Source of the DNA: Ignelater luminosus
Taxonomy: Eukaryota > Arthropoda > Insecta > Coleoptera > Elateridae
NCBI GenBank assembly: GCA_011009095.1
Contig: VTPC01000478.1
Span: 105,386 to 169,385 of the forward strand
Length of the DNA: 64,000 nucleotides
Direction: 5' to 3'
Under the pieces are notes generated by a model. It made no database searches. It saw only the letters and a program-made list of their open reading frames with translations, and was not told the DNA's origin. Position numbers and translations under genes: made by a program. This document shows, in pieces, positions 1-12,500 of the stretch; position 1 is the stretch's first letter; the number at the start of each line of letters is the position of its first letter.

Positions 1-2300
1 ATATAAAATCTGTTGCGGTTTAGTTTACCATTCTAATGTCAGCGTTTGTCTCAACGCCCTAAAATGCATATCGATGAGAGCTCCTTTTGCACGCCTCTGA
101 AGTATTTACCGTGGTTGGCATTAAATGGTTGTAACAAGCACCGAAGCCTTTAGGAAATGCACTTTAAAATATTGTACACTTATTCGAAAGAATAAAAATT
201 CTGTTGGTGTTGTGAAAAGATACAAGAAGTGATATCTAAGTGTCTTTGAAAATATTTTCTGAAACAAGAAATAAGTAAAATCTAAACCAGAGCATCATCG
301 GTTAAAAGTTTGTATTTAGAGGTGTGGCTCAATGAAATAAACTGCAAGTTGGAAAACTAATAGCTGTTTATAACAAAGAATTTTTATGTTTTGAAATGTT
401 ATAATAATCGAATTATATTTTATTGCTTTTTTCTTCCTTTTTTATGATAACGCATAAACGTATACAGAAATAAAAAAAGAACCATAACAACGAGAATCAA
501 CCACGTCTATTGCAATAGATTGAAATTGAAATTCCTACTGTGCAATTGCTCGAGTCCACAGTTTCGAATTGTGGTTACATACTATCAGATAGGAAAAACG
601 CACGTTCGTATGTCGTTGGACAGCTAGGATTTACTGAAGTAAATTACTTGTTTTCTTAATTTAATTTGTTTAGTTTCTTTTAGTTCTGTTTATTGTAATA
701 AGTCTTACAAAAACATTTCCTGTTTTTTTAGGAATTCAATTCAAATTTTTAATCTTTTTTTCACAGCAATGTCTTCATTACTATGTAATTACATTTTTAA
801 CAATTTCCTCGCTAACAGTTAATACGAAGACTAATAATGATATCCTTTTAGAGGTAGTTGTACTTTCTAAGAATATTATAAAGCTCAAGATAACTTAATC
901 TAATATACCCTGTCAAGTAAAGGGGATAAAATCTTGAAGGAAAAGTTAAGGCAAAGTTTTGTAAAAATTATTTTTCAAAGTTTGACATTTAGTTACCCTT
1001 TTAGATTTAATAACTTTACCTTTTTAGCCGATTTAGAAATTTAGATAATATTTAACTTTTCGTAATCTATTAGTATTACGGACGATATCTTTGTTTTAAT
1101 TCCGAACATGTAATAAATGTGAGTTTTTAATTTACAGAATCATCTTGAAATGTTTAATTTGCTTCTAAAGTGCAATGTGATGGACTTTTGTTCTAACCCT
1201 TCTATTTTAGCTTCGTCATTCAGAGATAGGCATCTTATTCATGTAATAAGAACAAAACTGCATAATACAGTGGACAAAGTAGACGGAGAAAGATTAATAT
1301 TTGGGCAAGTTAAGATAAAATATGAGTAAGCAAGTTTTGTGGGACGAGCAGCTATAAATATTATCGTAAAATAGCAAAAACCTGAGCGAGAAAAAGGAGT
1401 AAAATAAGCATAGAGGATGCTTGATGAATACTATCGCCAGAATTTTACTTACTGATGGATTAGCTATATTATTCGTAGTTGAAAGTCTAGTAGTACGTTG
1501 AAGTGTTCACTTCCAAGTTCTAAGTTTTGTTCGCTGTTAGGTTATTGCTCTAGAAGATAAATTTTGGAAAATGGAAAATTAATGGAATACTCTTTTGAAG
1601 TCTTAAGATACCTTTAAAATAATACATGTCCTTGTTATATTTAGCTACGACTATTTTTTTCTCTTTATTTGCTTGTCAAACTTGTAAGATTTCTTAAATT
1701 CTTTTATCATGGAAGACGATTAAGATAGTCTTTGTGACTCGAATACTTCTAGCTTGGTTTATATTCTATCAACAATTTGACTTAATGACTTTGAAGTGGC
1801 TCTGCTAATGAGCTAAAGTTTTAGAATTGCTCTAATTATTCTGGGTTTGCTGTCGATACTATTTTCGACATCAGTATACTTCGTGCATTTATTGGCTTGT
1901 TTTGAATGCACCCTTACCCCGAGAAACATCTAGGAACTGTTCAGTGTTATTCGCTTAATGTTTACCAAATTTTGGTCATTCCTTTTCAAGCCTCAAATAG
2001 TATCCTTATGCTTATTACTGTTCTAATACGGTGTTAAACAGAAATTTAATTCATATAGTGGAAAGCCTTTAAAATATTTAGGAATGTTTTGGAAGATTGT
2101 TTTGCACTCTTCGTACGGTTTGCTCAAAATTTCTGACACTGGCGCTTGAAAAACGTTTCAGAAAAACTCTTTTTTTGCTGCCCTTCTAGTTGGTTCTTTC
2201 AAATTCATTTTAATAATTTTTTTTCGAGAAGTTATAGCCCTTATCTTATCTGCGTCCATAGTAAAAAAACTTATGATTATAATAAAAGACTTGTAAAAAT
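1..2300. other. AT-rich DNA, nothing recognised
   Basis: No open frame of useful length, no terminal repeats and no transposon motif were seen on either strand. Base composition is uniformly AT-rich with many short A and T runs, as in insect intergenic or intronic DNA. Confidence 0.6.
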
Positions 2301-2329
2301 TAAAGTAGTTTTGTGTAATATATGAAAGT

Positions 2330-2990
2330 GTTCAGACGTGAATTCTAGTCTGGTCGGTATTCAACCACAGGCCTCCAGTTCTCCACTGTTGCCTTATTTA
2401 ACTTGACGCAGGCACCTGGGTCAGTATCCTCTAACCCTCGTCGCCCGACAGACATTCACATCTTGAAGAAAAGGGCGGAGATGGACTACTGTTGAGATTC
2501 TACAGTCCTCGTGCTCTTCTGGCGTTTTGCTCTTAGAACACCTGTTGGGGCGCGAGGTCAATAAGTTTGCGAAGTTATATTAATGTCTACTACCAAGCTC
2601 CAGTTCCACAGAGCGCACATAAAAATGTTAACCTGCTTGCCTTTTCCGGCTGATTATCATCTTCTCTACTACACGTCTGCCACCTGAGGCGGTACCGTTA
2701 CAACACCTTTATTCTAAACACCTATTTTGCGCTCCGAACCGCACAGCAAATGATGCTGCCCACAGCCACAGAATACAGCACCTTCACAGTACTGCTGTGG
2801 CCTCGAACAAGTTACAACCACCACCGGACTTCGGCAGTAGCACGTGCAGCTGACCAGTCTGGACGTTCCTATATGATCATTTATTACCCACTGTACTGGT
2901 TTCGGAAATCAGAAAACAACGTTGAGAGTTACAATAAAATCAAGATTATACTGGTGCATTTAGACCGTATATCGCTTTTGAGATTTTAAT
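2330..2990. other. GC-richer unassigned tract beside an R2-clade relic
   Basis: This block is visibly richer in G and C than the DNA on its left and abuts the R2-clade relic that follows. A frame of 79 codons is open at 2750-2989 on the plus strand, but it matches no family I recognise and has no neighbouring frame to join to. Because the relic is on the minus strand, this block lies downstream of its endonuclease end, so it could be a 3' untranslated region or a separate old insertion. The composition change is seen; the link to the relic is inference. Confidence 0.35.
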
Positions 2991-2999
2991 ATGCCAGAA

Positions 3000-4830
3000 T
3001 GAAAAATGATATAGTCAGTTTTGCTAGACCTTGCAAGGTTTGTCTTCCGCTTTTATTAGTTGCAGAATGGCTGAGATCTGGTCATTGGCAACACCCCAAG
3101 TGCCGCTTGCACCTATTACTAGGGCCGAAATAGTTATTTGTTTGTTAATGTATTTTCTCTAAAGAGCTCCCACCATCATAGGTGTCAAGCAGTATTGGAC
3201 TTATGATTGACTACAACTTCATCAAGTCAGTTTTTCGAAGGGAGCCGTTTGATAGACGAAACCTCGACTCCTCTTCTACTAGCCATTCTTTTTTGGTGGC
3301 AGTTTGCCTCAGTTGTTGTCAGACTTACTGTTGTGGTGTGTTAAAGGGTAGCTCTGCAACACGTAAAGGAGACTTAACGCGTTGCAGCCTGTCCTACGCT
3401 GTCTCTGATGAGATGGATTGGATGGTAAAACGTTACCTTCTAACTGAATAGAGGTATATATTTTTTCCACTCTAATAGGTTGGAGGGTTATTAATCCATC
3501 CGCTGGACACGTTGCTTTTGTTTCCCTACATAAGTCTTTTCTCATCAGATCCGGCTTCTGCGGCCATTAGTTGTTCCATATTTGCCGGTCCATGCCGTCA
3601 ACCTTCGAAAGAGTCTCTCTTTAGGAGGCAAGGCCAGTACTACTTCTGTTATCAAGTTAGTACCCATAGCTACTTATGTGATCTTATTTTAAAGGATTGT
3701 AGGGCCGAAAACGACAGGCACACGTACATACCGAATGTGGTGTTTCAAACTCGTACATAGGACAATTTTATTATTAATTTATTTTGCTAATTCTGCGCAT
3801 TTTTTGGTTAATTTATTGGTGCCAGATTGAGAGGGAACTTCTACCCTATCGATTGATACCATTACCTCCCCTTCAGGTTCATTTGGGGAGCAGGGATTAC
3901 AAAAATCTGAATCCCTATGCATTGTCCTATGTGCGGGTTTGAAACTCCACATTCGGTATATAAGCGTCTGCACAGGTTCTATTTAGGTGCATAATTTTTC
4001 TAACTACACTGTTGATAGATGTTTACTAGATAGGCCACTGTCCTCGGCAGGAGATATACCTTCAACATCCAAATCTGTTGCCACGGCCCTAAAGGTACTA
4101 CCATAATTATATTCAACTGCAAGCGAATTTGGTCAGTAAAAAGTTTACTTTGGCCTAGGTAGTTATATCTTATCCCAAGATATTTAAATAATTCTTTCGG
4201 GGTCAGTTATTTTAATGGTTTTTTTCTCATCATAGAATTGCTGTGTTATTGAAGCGAAGAAGGTTTTCTTCCCCGGGAAGATTTTACAGCTATTGCAACA
4301 CTTTTTGGGGGTTTAGATCAAGGCCCCTGTCGCTAAAAAAATATTTTAGTGATGCAAAGCATTCGCTACTAAATTAAACAACAATGGTAAGAGGGGGGAT
4401 CCAAAAGGTGGAGCAGCTCACATTCTCCACTTTTGTCCGACTGTCGTGTTATCTCATTATAACCCTGACTAGGCGAGTGTCTACCTGAAAACGCAGAAAA
4501 GCCATCTCAACCGACCAGTGGGATACTGAATCGAAAACTTTGGCCAGGTCCAAACACAAAATGTGATATGGCCTGAGCTTAGATCGTCGTTCTTCAATCA
4601 GGGATTTGAGCGTCACTGTGTTTAGAAATACGCTATATAGTTCCCTGAACATTGATCAGGACGGAATTTTATGATCATAAGTTCTTGGCGACAATTTTGT
4701 TGCAGTCTAACGAATGTCCGGCCTATCATAAAAGGCCTTCAGTTTTCGGCGTTGCCGGTATTTTCCCCTCCTTTGGGGTCAGGACTGTCTGCCTATCCGA
4801 GATGATAGAGGGAAATTTTTTAACGAGAAA
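3000..4830 (-). pseudogene. R2-clade non-LTR retrotransposon relic (RT, zinc knuckle, endonuclease)
   Basis: This is a decayed R2-clade retrotransposon polyprotein read right to left. Motifs appear in family order: TVLTPKEGK (about 4765-4795), the catalytic-region motif DLAKVFDSVSH (about 4525-4560, normally AFD), SPLLPLLFNLVANAL matching the QGDPLSPLLFN block (about 4360-4400), and FKYLGI of the thumb (about 4165-4190). A possible CCHC knuckle, TECGVSNPHIGQC, lies near 3930-3965. WPQKPDL near 3540-3560 resembles the KPD motif of the restriction-like endonuclease. ISALVIGASGTWGVAND (about 3090-3135) fits that domain's C-terminal VxGxRG region. Frames shift repeatedly, stops are frequent, and the FADD box is missing between the LLFN and FKYLG blocks. 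No rRNA sequence flanks it, so this is not an rDNA-resident R2 copy. The RT assignment is strong; the endonuclease part is weaker. Confidence 0.75.
3715..3970. repeat. Inverted duplication inside the R2-clade relic
   Basis: The segment 3715-3765 reappears as its reverse complement at 3922-3970 with only a few differences. Both arms contain ACATAGGACAA or its complement and the core ACCGAATGTGG. About 155 bases separate the arms. The right arm is in register with the knuckle region of the relic, so the left arm is an extra copy in the wrong orientation. Confidence 0.8.
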
Positions 4831-4899
4831 CGAGTTAAAGAGCTGGACAACTAATTTAGTGTGTTTACTTTTTGAGTTACTTTTACCTTAAGAGGATTA

Positions 4900-7030
4900 A
4901 GAGAATCGTTTCGTTAATAGCACTTTTCAACTTCTGTACCTTAAGATGTGCAAGCGAATTTGTAGTACTGCAATTTGAGTTACTCAGAGCAAATTGTTAA
5001 TATTATAAAGGTGCACAGAATTACAACGAACGCGGGGGACAGTATATAGTTGAGATCGCAAGACGACAACAATATGTAGTTGCTTGTAATTTGGGCCACG
5101 ATTAATATGTAGTTAATAATAATTAGTAACACTGGTTTCTTTCTCATGTGTTGGAATACTTATTGCGAGTTTTCAGGTTTTATCATGCATGATAAGCTAG
5201 ATTATACATAAAGTACTGGAAGAAAATGTCAGAAAACTTAAATTAGTTTAAGTTGAAAGTTTCTGTAAAGCATATTTGCTAATAGATTTTCTAGTCACGG
5301 TAACTAGCGCTGTACTTGAAAACTAGGCCAGACTTTAGCAAACAGAAAACAACATGAAAACGATTTTTTGCCTTATTTATACTACTATTATAATGTATCT
5401 AACAAATATCTGCCAGAGTAAACAGTAGAATACTGTTTGATCAGAAAAGGTGCGAATTTTAAAGGGAAGATTTTTCGACCGATATATCCAGTCGCATCGA
5501 AAGACACAACTATATGGAATATCTGAAAGAGTTTGCATTAAATTTCAGCTAAAGTTTAGCGGCTTACTTTCGTTTTATATTTCGTGAACTCTGTAGGTAT
5601 GATACATTTCTTTGATTTGTAGCAAATATTGAATAGAAAACAATCTAGCGTTCAGAATGTTCTTTATTAGATTTACTACAATTTGCTACTTTGTAGACTG
5701 TAAGGAAATTTCTATCAAGTCTCTAGATTATATCACAGAACTTTTATTATATAAAAATTATGATTTACGATATTGAAGTTTGTAATTTTATACAAATTTA
5801 TAGTACTGCATTAGTTATTTATCTACTTATATGACAAAGATAAAAGTTTCCAACGCGTATAACCAGAAGTCCCTTATTTATAAATAAATTGTCAAACGTA
5901 TATTGCTACCTACTGTCATCCAGTGAAAACATGAAAATAAAGTTATAAACCTGTCGGGAGTAAAATAAATGTAATTATAATTTTATATACACTAGACGAC
6001 TGCAAATGCTTAAAGCAAAGTATTTTAAATAGGAAATATTTTACTATAAAAGACAACGTTAATTAAGCGGGATCTAAACAGGTTACTGTCTGATTATTAC
6101 TTTCAGTAAAGGCTGATAAGCGAAGCTTTCTCGTAGGAACTTCCACATCATGTTCAACTTGATTATCTGTGAGAAAACATTACATTATGTCTAATATTTT
6201 GCGTTGTTTTGAAAGTGCATTGTGCACTTTAACGTGCACGAGTGAGTTTCGTGGGTTTCCGAATTGCGGTTCAGAGTTTTCCTACACGAATCTTACTCGA
6301 ACGGCTTTGTGGCTAAAATATTGTAGTTTAATCACGTACTCCTCCCCAACGCGGTATTGGGAAGTTGCGTTACTTCTAATATAACTTCTGAGGTCAAACT
6401 ACAATGGCCTTCCGTCTTATTAACTTTATTGTTATATACTGCATTATTGTAAAACGTTTTCAGATAATTTGATTGCAGTTTAGCCATTATTGTTTCCATG
6501 TTTGTGGAATTCTAAAACGATTTTCTGCTTCAACTATGTCCTTTATCATACCACGCATTGTATCACAATGGTTTCTTAAATTGTTACGGCAATGTTCTTA
6601 TTTGTGATGATTACTATTTTAGTATGGTAGGTAGGAAGTTCTGTGCACTTTTCTTTGTTAGGAACTGTTTATATAAATAACTTACATTAGTTGATTGTAT
6701 CCTTAAATGGGTATTATTACGATATTATCAATGATCTGTTACAATATATACAAGAATTGAAATTTGCTATCATACAGCGTCTTTTCGTAATATGTATTGT
6801 ATTTGTGTTAAAATCTATTCAGTAGACAGCAAAACAGTCAACATTAAAAATCAGACATAATTTGCAAGACTGCAAAATTATTATAAATATTTATTTTATA
6901 TACCGTGTGTTGATTTATAATTGAGACCTATACATTTACTCATACAAAACCAAGTAGTTACAAATATTGGCTTCTTTAATTATTTTAGAGCAAAAGCGTA
7001 CAGAGATTTTTTTAAAGAAACAAAAGTCAA
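4900..7030. other. AT-rich DNA, nothing recognised
   Basis: Long stretch without a family-like open frame. Short frames near 6169-6384 and 6921-7109 show no motif. The second runs into the palindrome that follows and is probably chance. Confidence 0.55.
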
Positions 7031-7036
7031 AATATT

Positions 7037-7114
7037 AATATTTAAAGGTCGCTCAATAATTTTAAAAATAAATTTTAATAAACTTTTAATGGTTTTGAGC
7101 GACCTTTAAATATT
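7037..7114. repeat. Palindromic module with GGTCGCTCAA arms
   Basis: Two perfect 20-base arms, 7037-7056 and 7095-7114, are reverse complements of each other. Each contains GGTCGCTCAA or TTGAGCGACC plus ten flanking A/T bases. The 38-base loop is AT-rich. The GC-rich ten-base core stands out from the surrounding composition. I do not recognise the family. It could be the end structure of a foldback element or MITE, or a cruciform-forming repeat. Confidence 0.85.
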
Positions 7115-7239
7115 AAAATTAAGACTTGATCTCGTTATAACTACTATTTTATAGTGTAACGAATTAATTTTAATCGTGAGCTTTATTGAAATTGAAAAAT
7201 ATAATTAAAAAACAAATACTTACTATTAAAATTAATATT

Positions 7240-7304
7240 GAAAGGTCGCTCAAAACCTTTAAAAGTTTATTGAATTCTATTCTTAAAATTATTGAGCGAC
7301 CATA
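7240..7304. repeat. Second GGTCGCTCAA module, inverted relative to the first
   Basis: GGTCGCTCAA at 7244-7253 and TTGAGCGACC at 7292-7301 bound a module whose loop is the reverse complement of the loop at 7057-7094, with a few differences. The two modules therefore form a larger inverted pair about 130 bases apart. A solitary fifth core, TTGAGCGACC, lies at 7428-7437. Confidence 0.8.
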
Positions 7305-7589
7305 TAAATAGTTTGTCTTCAAACTTTAGTATGTTTCTCTACGGCCTACATAGAAAATATTGAATTAGTGAGAAACTAAACAACTAAAAAAAATGAGTTC
7401 TTTTGATTTTTGAAATTTTTAAAATTCTTGAGCGACCTCTCAAAAATTTTTAATCGAGTCGATATTTGGAGAGGACTGTTTAAATGCATCAAATTAGCAT
7501 TTCTTCGTGTAAGTTTTAAATAAAAAAGTCGAAAAAATACTTCTACCCTATTAGACATGCTATGAAATCAGGACTTTGCCAATTAAATT

Positions 7590-7891
7590 ATTCATTTTGC
7601 AACTCCGTATACATTGACCAAACACTTAGAAATTTCCATGTTAGATACAAAAAACACATACAATGTTACAAACACAAACATCCAGAAACATGCCAAATAC
7701 TTATTAGAACGCAATCATTCAATGACCACAAATAACTACATTACATTTTTACATTTTTGCAATAATAAATACAAACTACGTGTTTTGGAAGCGTTCGAAA
7801 TTTACAAACACAAAATACCTTTAATGAAGGAACAGATGACCTACTAAAATCGCCGTTACTGTATGCGTGGAATGAAGAATTAAAATCATAA
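7590..7891 (+). pseudogene. Penelope-like element tail, GIY-YIG endonuclease remnant
   Basis: Penelope-like elements end in a GIY-YIG endonuclease that nicks the target. The frame at about 7601-7733 gives VYIDQTLRNFHVRYKKHI, close to the GIY-YIG start VYIGQTxRxFxxRxxEH, with the usual glycine replaced by aspartate. A shifted frame continues with KYLLERNHSM, FLHFCNNKYKLRVLEAFEIY and a KH lysine-histidine pair. A further frame supplies LLKSPLLYAWNEEL before a stop at 7889-7891. The order His/Asn cluster, LExxEIxKH, SPLL is what I expect at the C-terminus of these elements. Two frameshifts are needed to read it through. The reverse transcriptase upstream is absent, so this is a 3' fragment. A gene-derived GIY-YIG protein is possible but less likely. 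Confidence 0.6.
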
Positions 7892-8427
7892 ATTCGGTTG
7901 GACCTTGGAACAACTTAGTTGCCTACTATGACAACTTGTTTATCGATGCCTTTGAAAATGATATTATAAAATCGTAACGCGTTAGGCGAATAAATCTGAA
8001 ATTATAAATGGAATTAGTATGTTTAATTGTTGTAATTTGTTAGAGCTAAATATTGCAAAATTCTGTAGAGGTAAGGTACTATTCTAGTCAGCAAGGCCCT
8101 AAGAATCCTAATCATGAATTCTTTGGCAGTGAGGATCAGTGATCATTGTAGTGTATTAATTGATCTTGCCAGAAAATAGAATTATTGAAATACTATGTAG
8201 TTTAAGGAATCCCTGGCTAGATCTAAATTTAAAGGTTACTATGCTTTGTACCAACTGCAGCTGTTCTTAGAGCCAACTTGGTCTGTATGGTGAGTTCGTT
8301 TTGTTAGGTCTGCGATGCCCACAAATGAAATAGCAGCGGTCGATTGCTTCTAGCATGTGTTGCTGGGCTCTGTCGTATTTGTTTGTTGTTCGTATGTTTA
8401 TTTATTATTAACTATATCTATTGCTTA
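7892..8427. other. Spacer between two retrotransposon relics
   Basis: AT-rich DNA with no recognised motif. The reverse-transcriptase-like frame that follows begins abruptly near 8428. Confidence 0.5.
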
Positions 8428-9541
8428 CAAGATGACCAAATTTCTAAACAATGGAAAATGGCAGGCATAACATGTATATTCAAAAAACGAAATCAATTAG
8501 AATGTAGCAATTACAGGGGTATTAGTGTAACCTGTTCTATTGGAAGGCTGTATGGACGAATTATAAAAGGAAGAATAGAAAAATAAATAGAAGAAGAGGA
8601 AGACCAAAGCGGGTTTAGAGCAAGACGGTCCTGCATTGACAATGTTTTCACGATAGCACAGTTAAGAGAAGTACATCTTGTGTTCATAGACATAAAAAAG
8701 CTCAAGAAAGCGTGCCCATCAAGAAATTGTGGGAAATACTAGAATGGAGCAAACGGGGATCCCAACTCAAGACAACATATTATACAACTTGCTGTTTGCA
8801 GATGATCAAGTGATACTGACGGGGAATCATGAGGATGCAGAGTATATGCTACGGAAATTAATAGAGGAACATACGAAGTGGGGGTTAGAGCTAAACTTGG
8901 ACAAGACCAAATTTATGGCATTTGGGGCAAAAGGCAATGGCCTAGTTACACAGAAAGGAATACTAAAACACTGCTCAGAATACAAGTACCTAGGAATCAC
9001 TATAACAAAGGAAGGAGTCAGGAACAAAAAAATGCAAAATAAAATCAGACAAGGAAGAAGGACAATACAAATATTAAATTCAACGCTGTGGAGTAATAAA
9101 ATAAAAAAAGAAACAAAAAAACATATATTTAAAGCTATAACGGAAAATGTTACTATATATGGGGCAGAGGTATGGGTGCTAGACAAAAAAATGGAAAATA
9201 GATTCAAAGCGCTGGAAATGGATTTTTGGAGAAGGAGCTGCGGAGTATCAAAGATGGACAGAATAAGAAATGAAGTAAGTAGAGAAAGGATGAACGTACA
9301 GCACACCCTGCTAGATACAGTGAACACCAAACAGCTGTTGTGGTATGGGCATGTCAGAAGAATCGAAGATTAAAGTTGGCCATTACAAATGTATGAATGG
9401 ACCCCACATACAAGGAGAAAAAGAGGAAGACCCAAAGTAAAATGGAAAACAAAAATACAGGAATCAATGGAAGCCAGAAACTTAGAATATGACTCGCTAG
9501 ATAGACAGTTTTGGCTATTAAGAAGCGAAATACGGCACTAG
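8428..9541 (+). pseudogene. RTE-like non-LTR retrotransposon reverse transcriptase relic (copy 1)
   Basis: The relic starts inside the reverse transcriptase finger with SKQWKMAGITCIFKK followed by CSNYRGISVTCSIGRLY, the NYRGIS block of non-LTR enzymes. DQSGFRARRSCIDNVF and a degraded VFIDIKK follow in the same region. About a hundred codons of palm are then missing. The main open frame, 8729-9373, carries the polymerase box LLFADDQVIL, then LNLDKTKFMAFG, YKYLGITI and the C-terminal QLLWYGHVRR. A TAA at 9371-9373 interrupts, yet the same frame continues through RRKRGRPKVKWKTKIQES to a stop at 9539-9541, so that TAA is a late nonsense mutation. An A/T-rich tail follows at 9550-9592. The C-terminal GHVRR to RGRP layout suggests the RTE group, but clade is not certain. 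There is no endonuclease, so this is a 5'-truncated dead copy. Confidence 0.85.
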
Positions 9542-9549
9542 TTGAACAA

Positions 9550-9592
9550 ATTCGAAATATATATAAATATATCTATAATTAATGAAAATATA
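9550..9592 (+). repeat. A/T-rich 3' tail of the RTE-like relic
   Basis: Low-complexity run of ATATATA and AAAT units immediately after the terminal stop of the relic. It is consistent with the short-repeat 3' tails of RTE-group elements rather than a plain poly(A). Confidence 0.45.
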
Positions 9593-9599
9593 TTCTAGG

Positions 9600-12500
9600 C
9601 CGGCAGTGAGATTGGGCGCTGTTTGAAAAAACGAAAAGTAGATTTAATTAGTTCATGAACTATTCGACAACTTGCACCATAATTGAAAAGAAGCTAAACT
9701 TTCATAATCGACTTTTTTGTGAGAAGGATTGTTAGAATGGTAACTCACTTGTGAGACGGCCATTCTCAATTTTTTTTTAAATAAAAGAAGAATCCAGGAA
9801 AAGGTTATGCACCTTTAAAACTATTTTTACTGCAAAGCGGCAATTGTAGTTATTAGTTATCCTTTTATTATTATTAATTCATAAATACTATCTTTTAAAA
9901 CATTTCTGAGTAAAATATTTTTATACCTATTAAGATAAGGAAATAAATCATAAAGATCACAACGAACCGGCGGCGGCGTCCAAACCAGTTAAACTTCTAC
10001 TTCTCTGAGAATCATAGCAAGGAAACGGTAGTTGGAATCACGACAAGCTAGCAACGTATCATTACATCTAGTGGACGCGACATCGACATCGTGTGGGCTT
10101 CCTTCGTCTAAAAATCTAAAGAACAATCAGAGCTTTGGAATTACTGGAGATGTTGATCAAGGCCAAGATTTTTTGCGGAATAATATGTTTCACTGTTCAA
10201 CATCGAAAGGTCTGTCTGTCGAGTTTTTTCCTAGAGGCTTAAAACACTATGAAATGTAATATGTACATAATAACGATACTAACTAAGTAATTTTGCTGGA
10301 AACCATTATATAATGAAAATTTTTTATAAATGTTCTAAGAAAGAACGTATTACTTAAGTAGAAATAGGCAATCGATTGTGTAAATCGCTTTGAGAAAAAC
10401 TACAGAGGAGTAAGAAAAATAAAGACTGACCGTATCATAATTGGTTGTCATCCTTCTGAAGAGTTACTATTTCTCTATCAGTTTATGGGTAAAAATCAAT
10501 TTTGATGAAGAAACGTGATTGAAGCAATTCACATATCATACAATTTTCCTAGAAGAGACTGCTTTATTATTCCTAATCATGTAGTGGTACACTAAATACC
10601 GATTCATGTTTAACTAAAATATGGCGCCTTTACTCTTGATTTTGATGTATCGCTATATGATCTAGCATGTTCCCATCGTTTGAACACCATCAATTTCTCA
10701 AGTTCGTGCAAACTTATTTTTTAGAGCTCTTACAGTTGTATCAGCGATCGCAATAATTACACTTACTGGCGTGATTATCTTGATTAAGTAATCGTAAAAA
10801 CGTCAAATTGCTTTTTCTTATAGAATCTAATCAAAATGGCATTAACCGGGCTATGTTTTTTGTGTACTTTATTATGTTTACAGTTCCTGATTTTAGAATT
10901 CTTAGCTTTTCAACTTTAAGGTAAGATAAACAATAAAACAGGACGAAATCTTTTGCTGTTCTATTATTAAATTCCCTTACAAAATATTGATTCAATTTTG
11001 AGTTTTCAATCGATACCGAGTTTACTATCTAACTTTTTTTTCTAGAAACTGAAGTTAATAATAATTAAGTACAAACATTAATTAAGCACAGGAATGGTAA
11101 ATGCCCTTTTGACCTTTTATAATTTCCCATTGTTAGTAGTAGTAAGAGTAGTCTTTTACTTGTGTGTATGTTTTAATTGAACAAAGTCCTAATGGTAATT
11201 TATTATTGCGACCTATAGACATAACGTAGGTGTAAGTGTTTATTTCCAGCAGCAAACAAGGTATAAAATAGTATCTTACGTTTCATGTATATATGAAGGC
11301 GCTAACAACGCATGTATGTAAATCTACAGTCGTAATCTTTAATAATACTGAAATGGTCATAAGCAAGTGCTATTAGAGTCTGAGTTAACGAACCGTCTTT
11401 TTATGACTTTAAAATTAAGTGTAAATAAATTAAGCAAACTACAGGTGTAGAATTCACCATTTATTGCAAAGTACGGCCTATTTTGATTACTATCTGTTTA
11501 GTGTGTTGTTAGAACTTGGAAGTAATTAACTTATTTGAATGTCGTCTGCAATGTTAGTGTTTAACCTTTTTGCGTATTTTCTATCAATTTTATGAAATAG
11601 AAGTCTAGATGGTTTTGACACTAAATCTATAAACGAGTCTCGTAGGAACCTTGGGTTTGTCTTATTTCTATTAGTAACAATTATACGAAAGATTCTAACA
11701 AATTTTCTTTTCGAATAAGGATGTAAGCTTGCAAAATCCGTGTCGGTGTTAATACCATGTTTGGCAAGTTTAATCCTTGTTGGAGGTTGAAACTTTTTTA
11801 GTTAAGCAGAATTCTTGTGTAAATGAGGTATAAGGAATTTCCGCAACTAGATTTCTTAGATCCTGCTGGCTAATAACCGTAAACAAACACATATACATAA
11901 TGAACTAATTATGTGAACGTAGAGGTAATAAAATAGAAATCCGAAACTTTAGTACGACGAGTATATTAGTCTTCTTCAATAGTAGCTTTTACCAGCGTAA
12001 TTACCTCAGTAGCGACATGGAAAACTAAAACATGTCAAGGCTAAGGTGTACTCATTCATTAAAAGGATGCAAATTTGCACAGAGTTGCAAAAAGACACAA
12101 AACAGATTTATGCTATGCACTGTATTAATTAGCATTGAGACCTTTATTGGGCTGTCACAGGGTATACGTATAGTAAGCTTTCGAATGATATTTTGCATTT
12201 TTAGCAATAGAGGTGTATTGAGAGGGCTCTGGAAAAGCTTTTGGAAATTACCTTCATGGATACTCTGGCAAATGTTTTATCCAAAATTATCATCAGTGTT
12301 TCTCAGTCTTTAGCTTAAGTTTTTTCTTTTTCATTTTATCGTATTGAGTATAAAATTTCTTCAACCAGAAAGACAATGTCGGAGTAGGAGAGACGAAATG
12401 CTATGGGTGCCCAATTTGGTTAAGGAAGGCCACATCCAGTTGTACCACAAAACAACAAATTCGCTCTATCACTCTACCTTTTTGATATAATGAGAAACTG

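Noticed and set aside
8827-9330. 167-codon open frame on the minus strand opposite RTE-like relic 1
   Set aside because: It lies entirely antisense to a clear reverse transcriptase frame. It is a by-product of A-rich codons on the plus strand, and its low-complexity Ser/Phe/Leu composition fits that.
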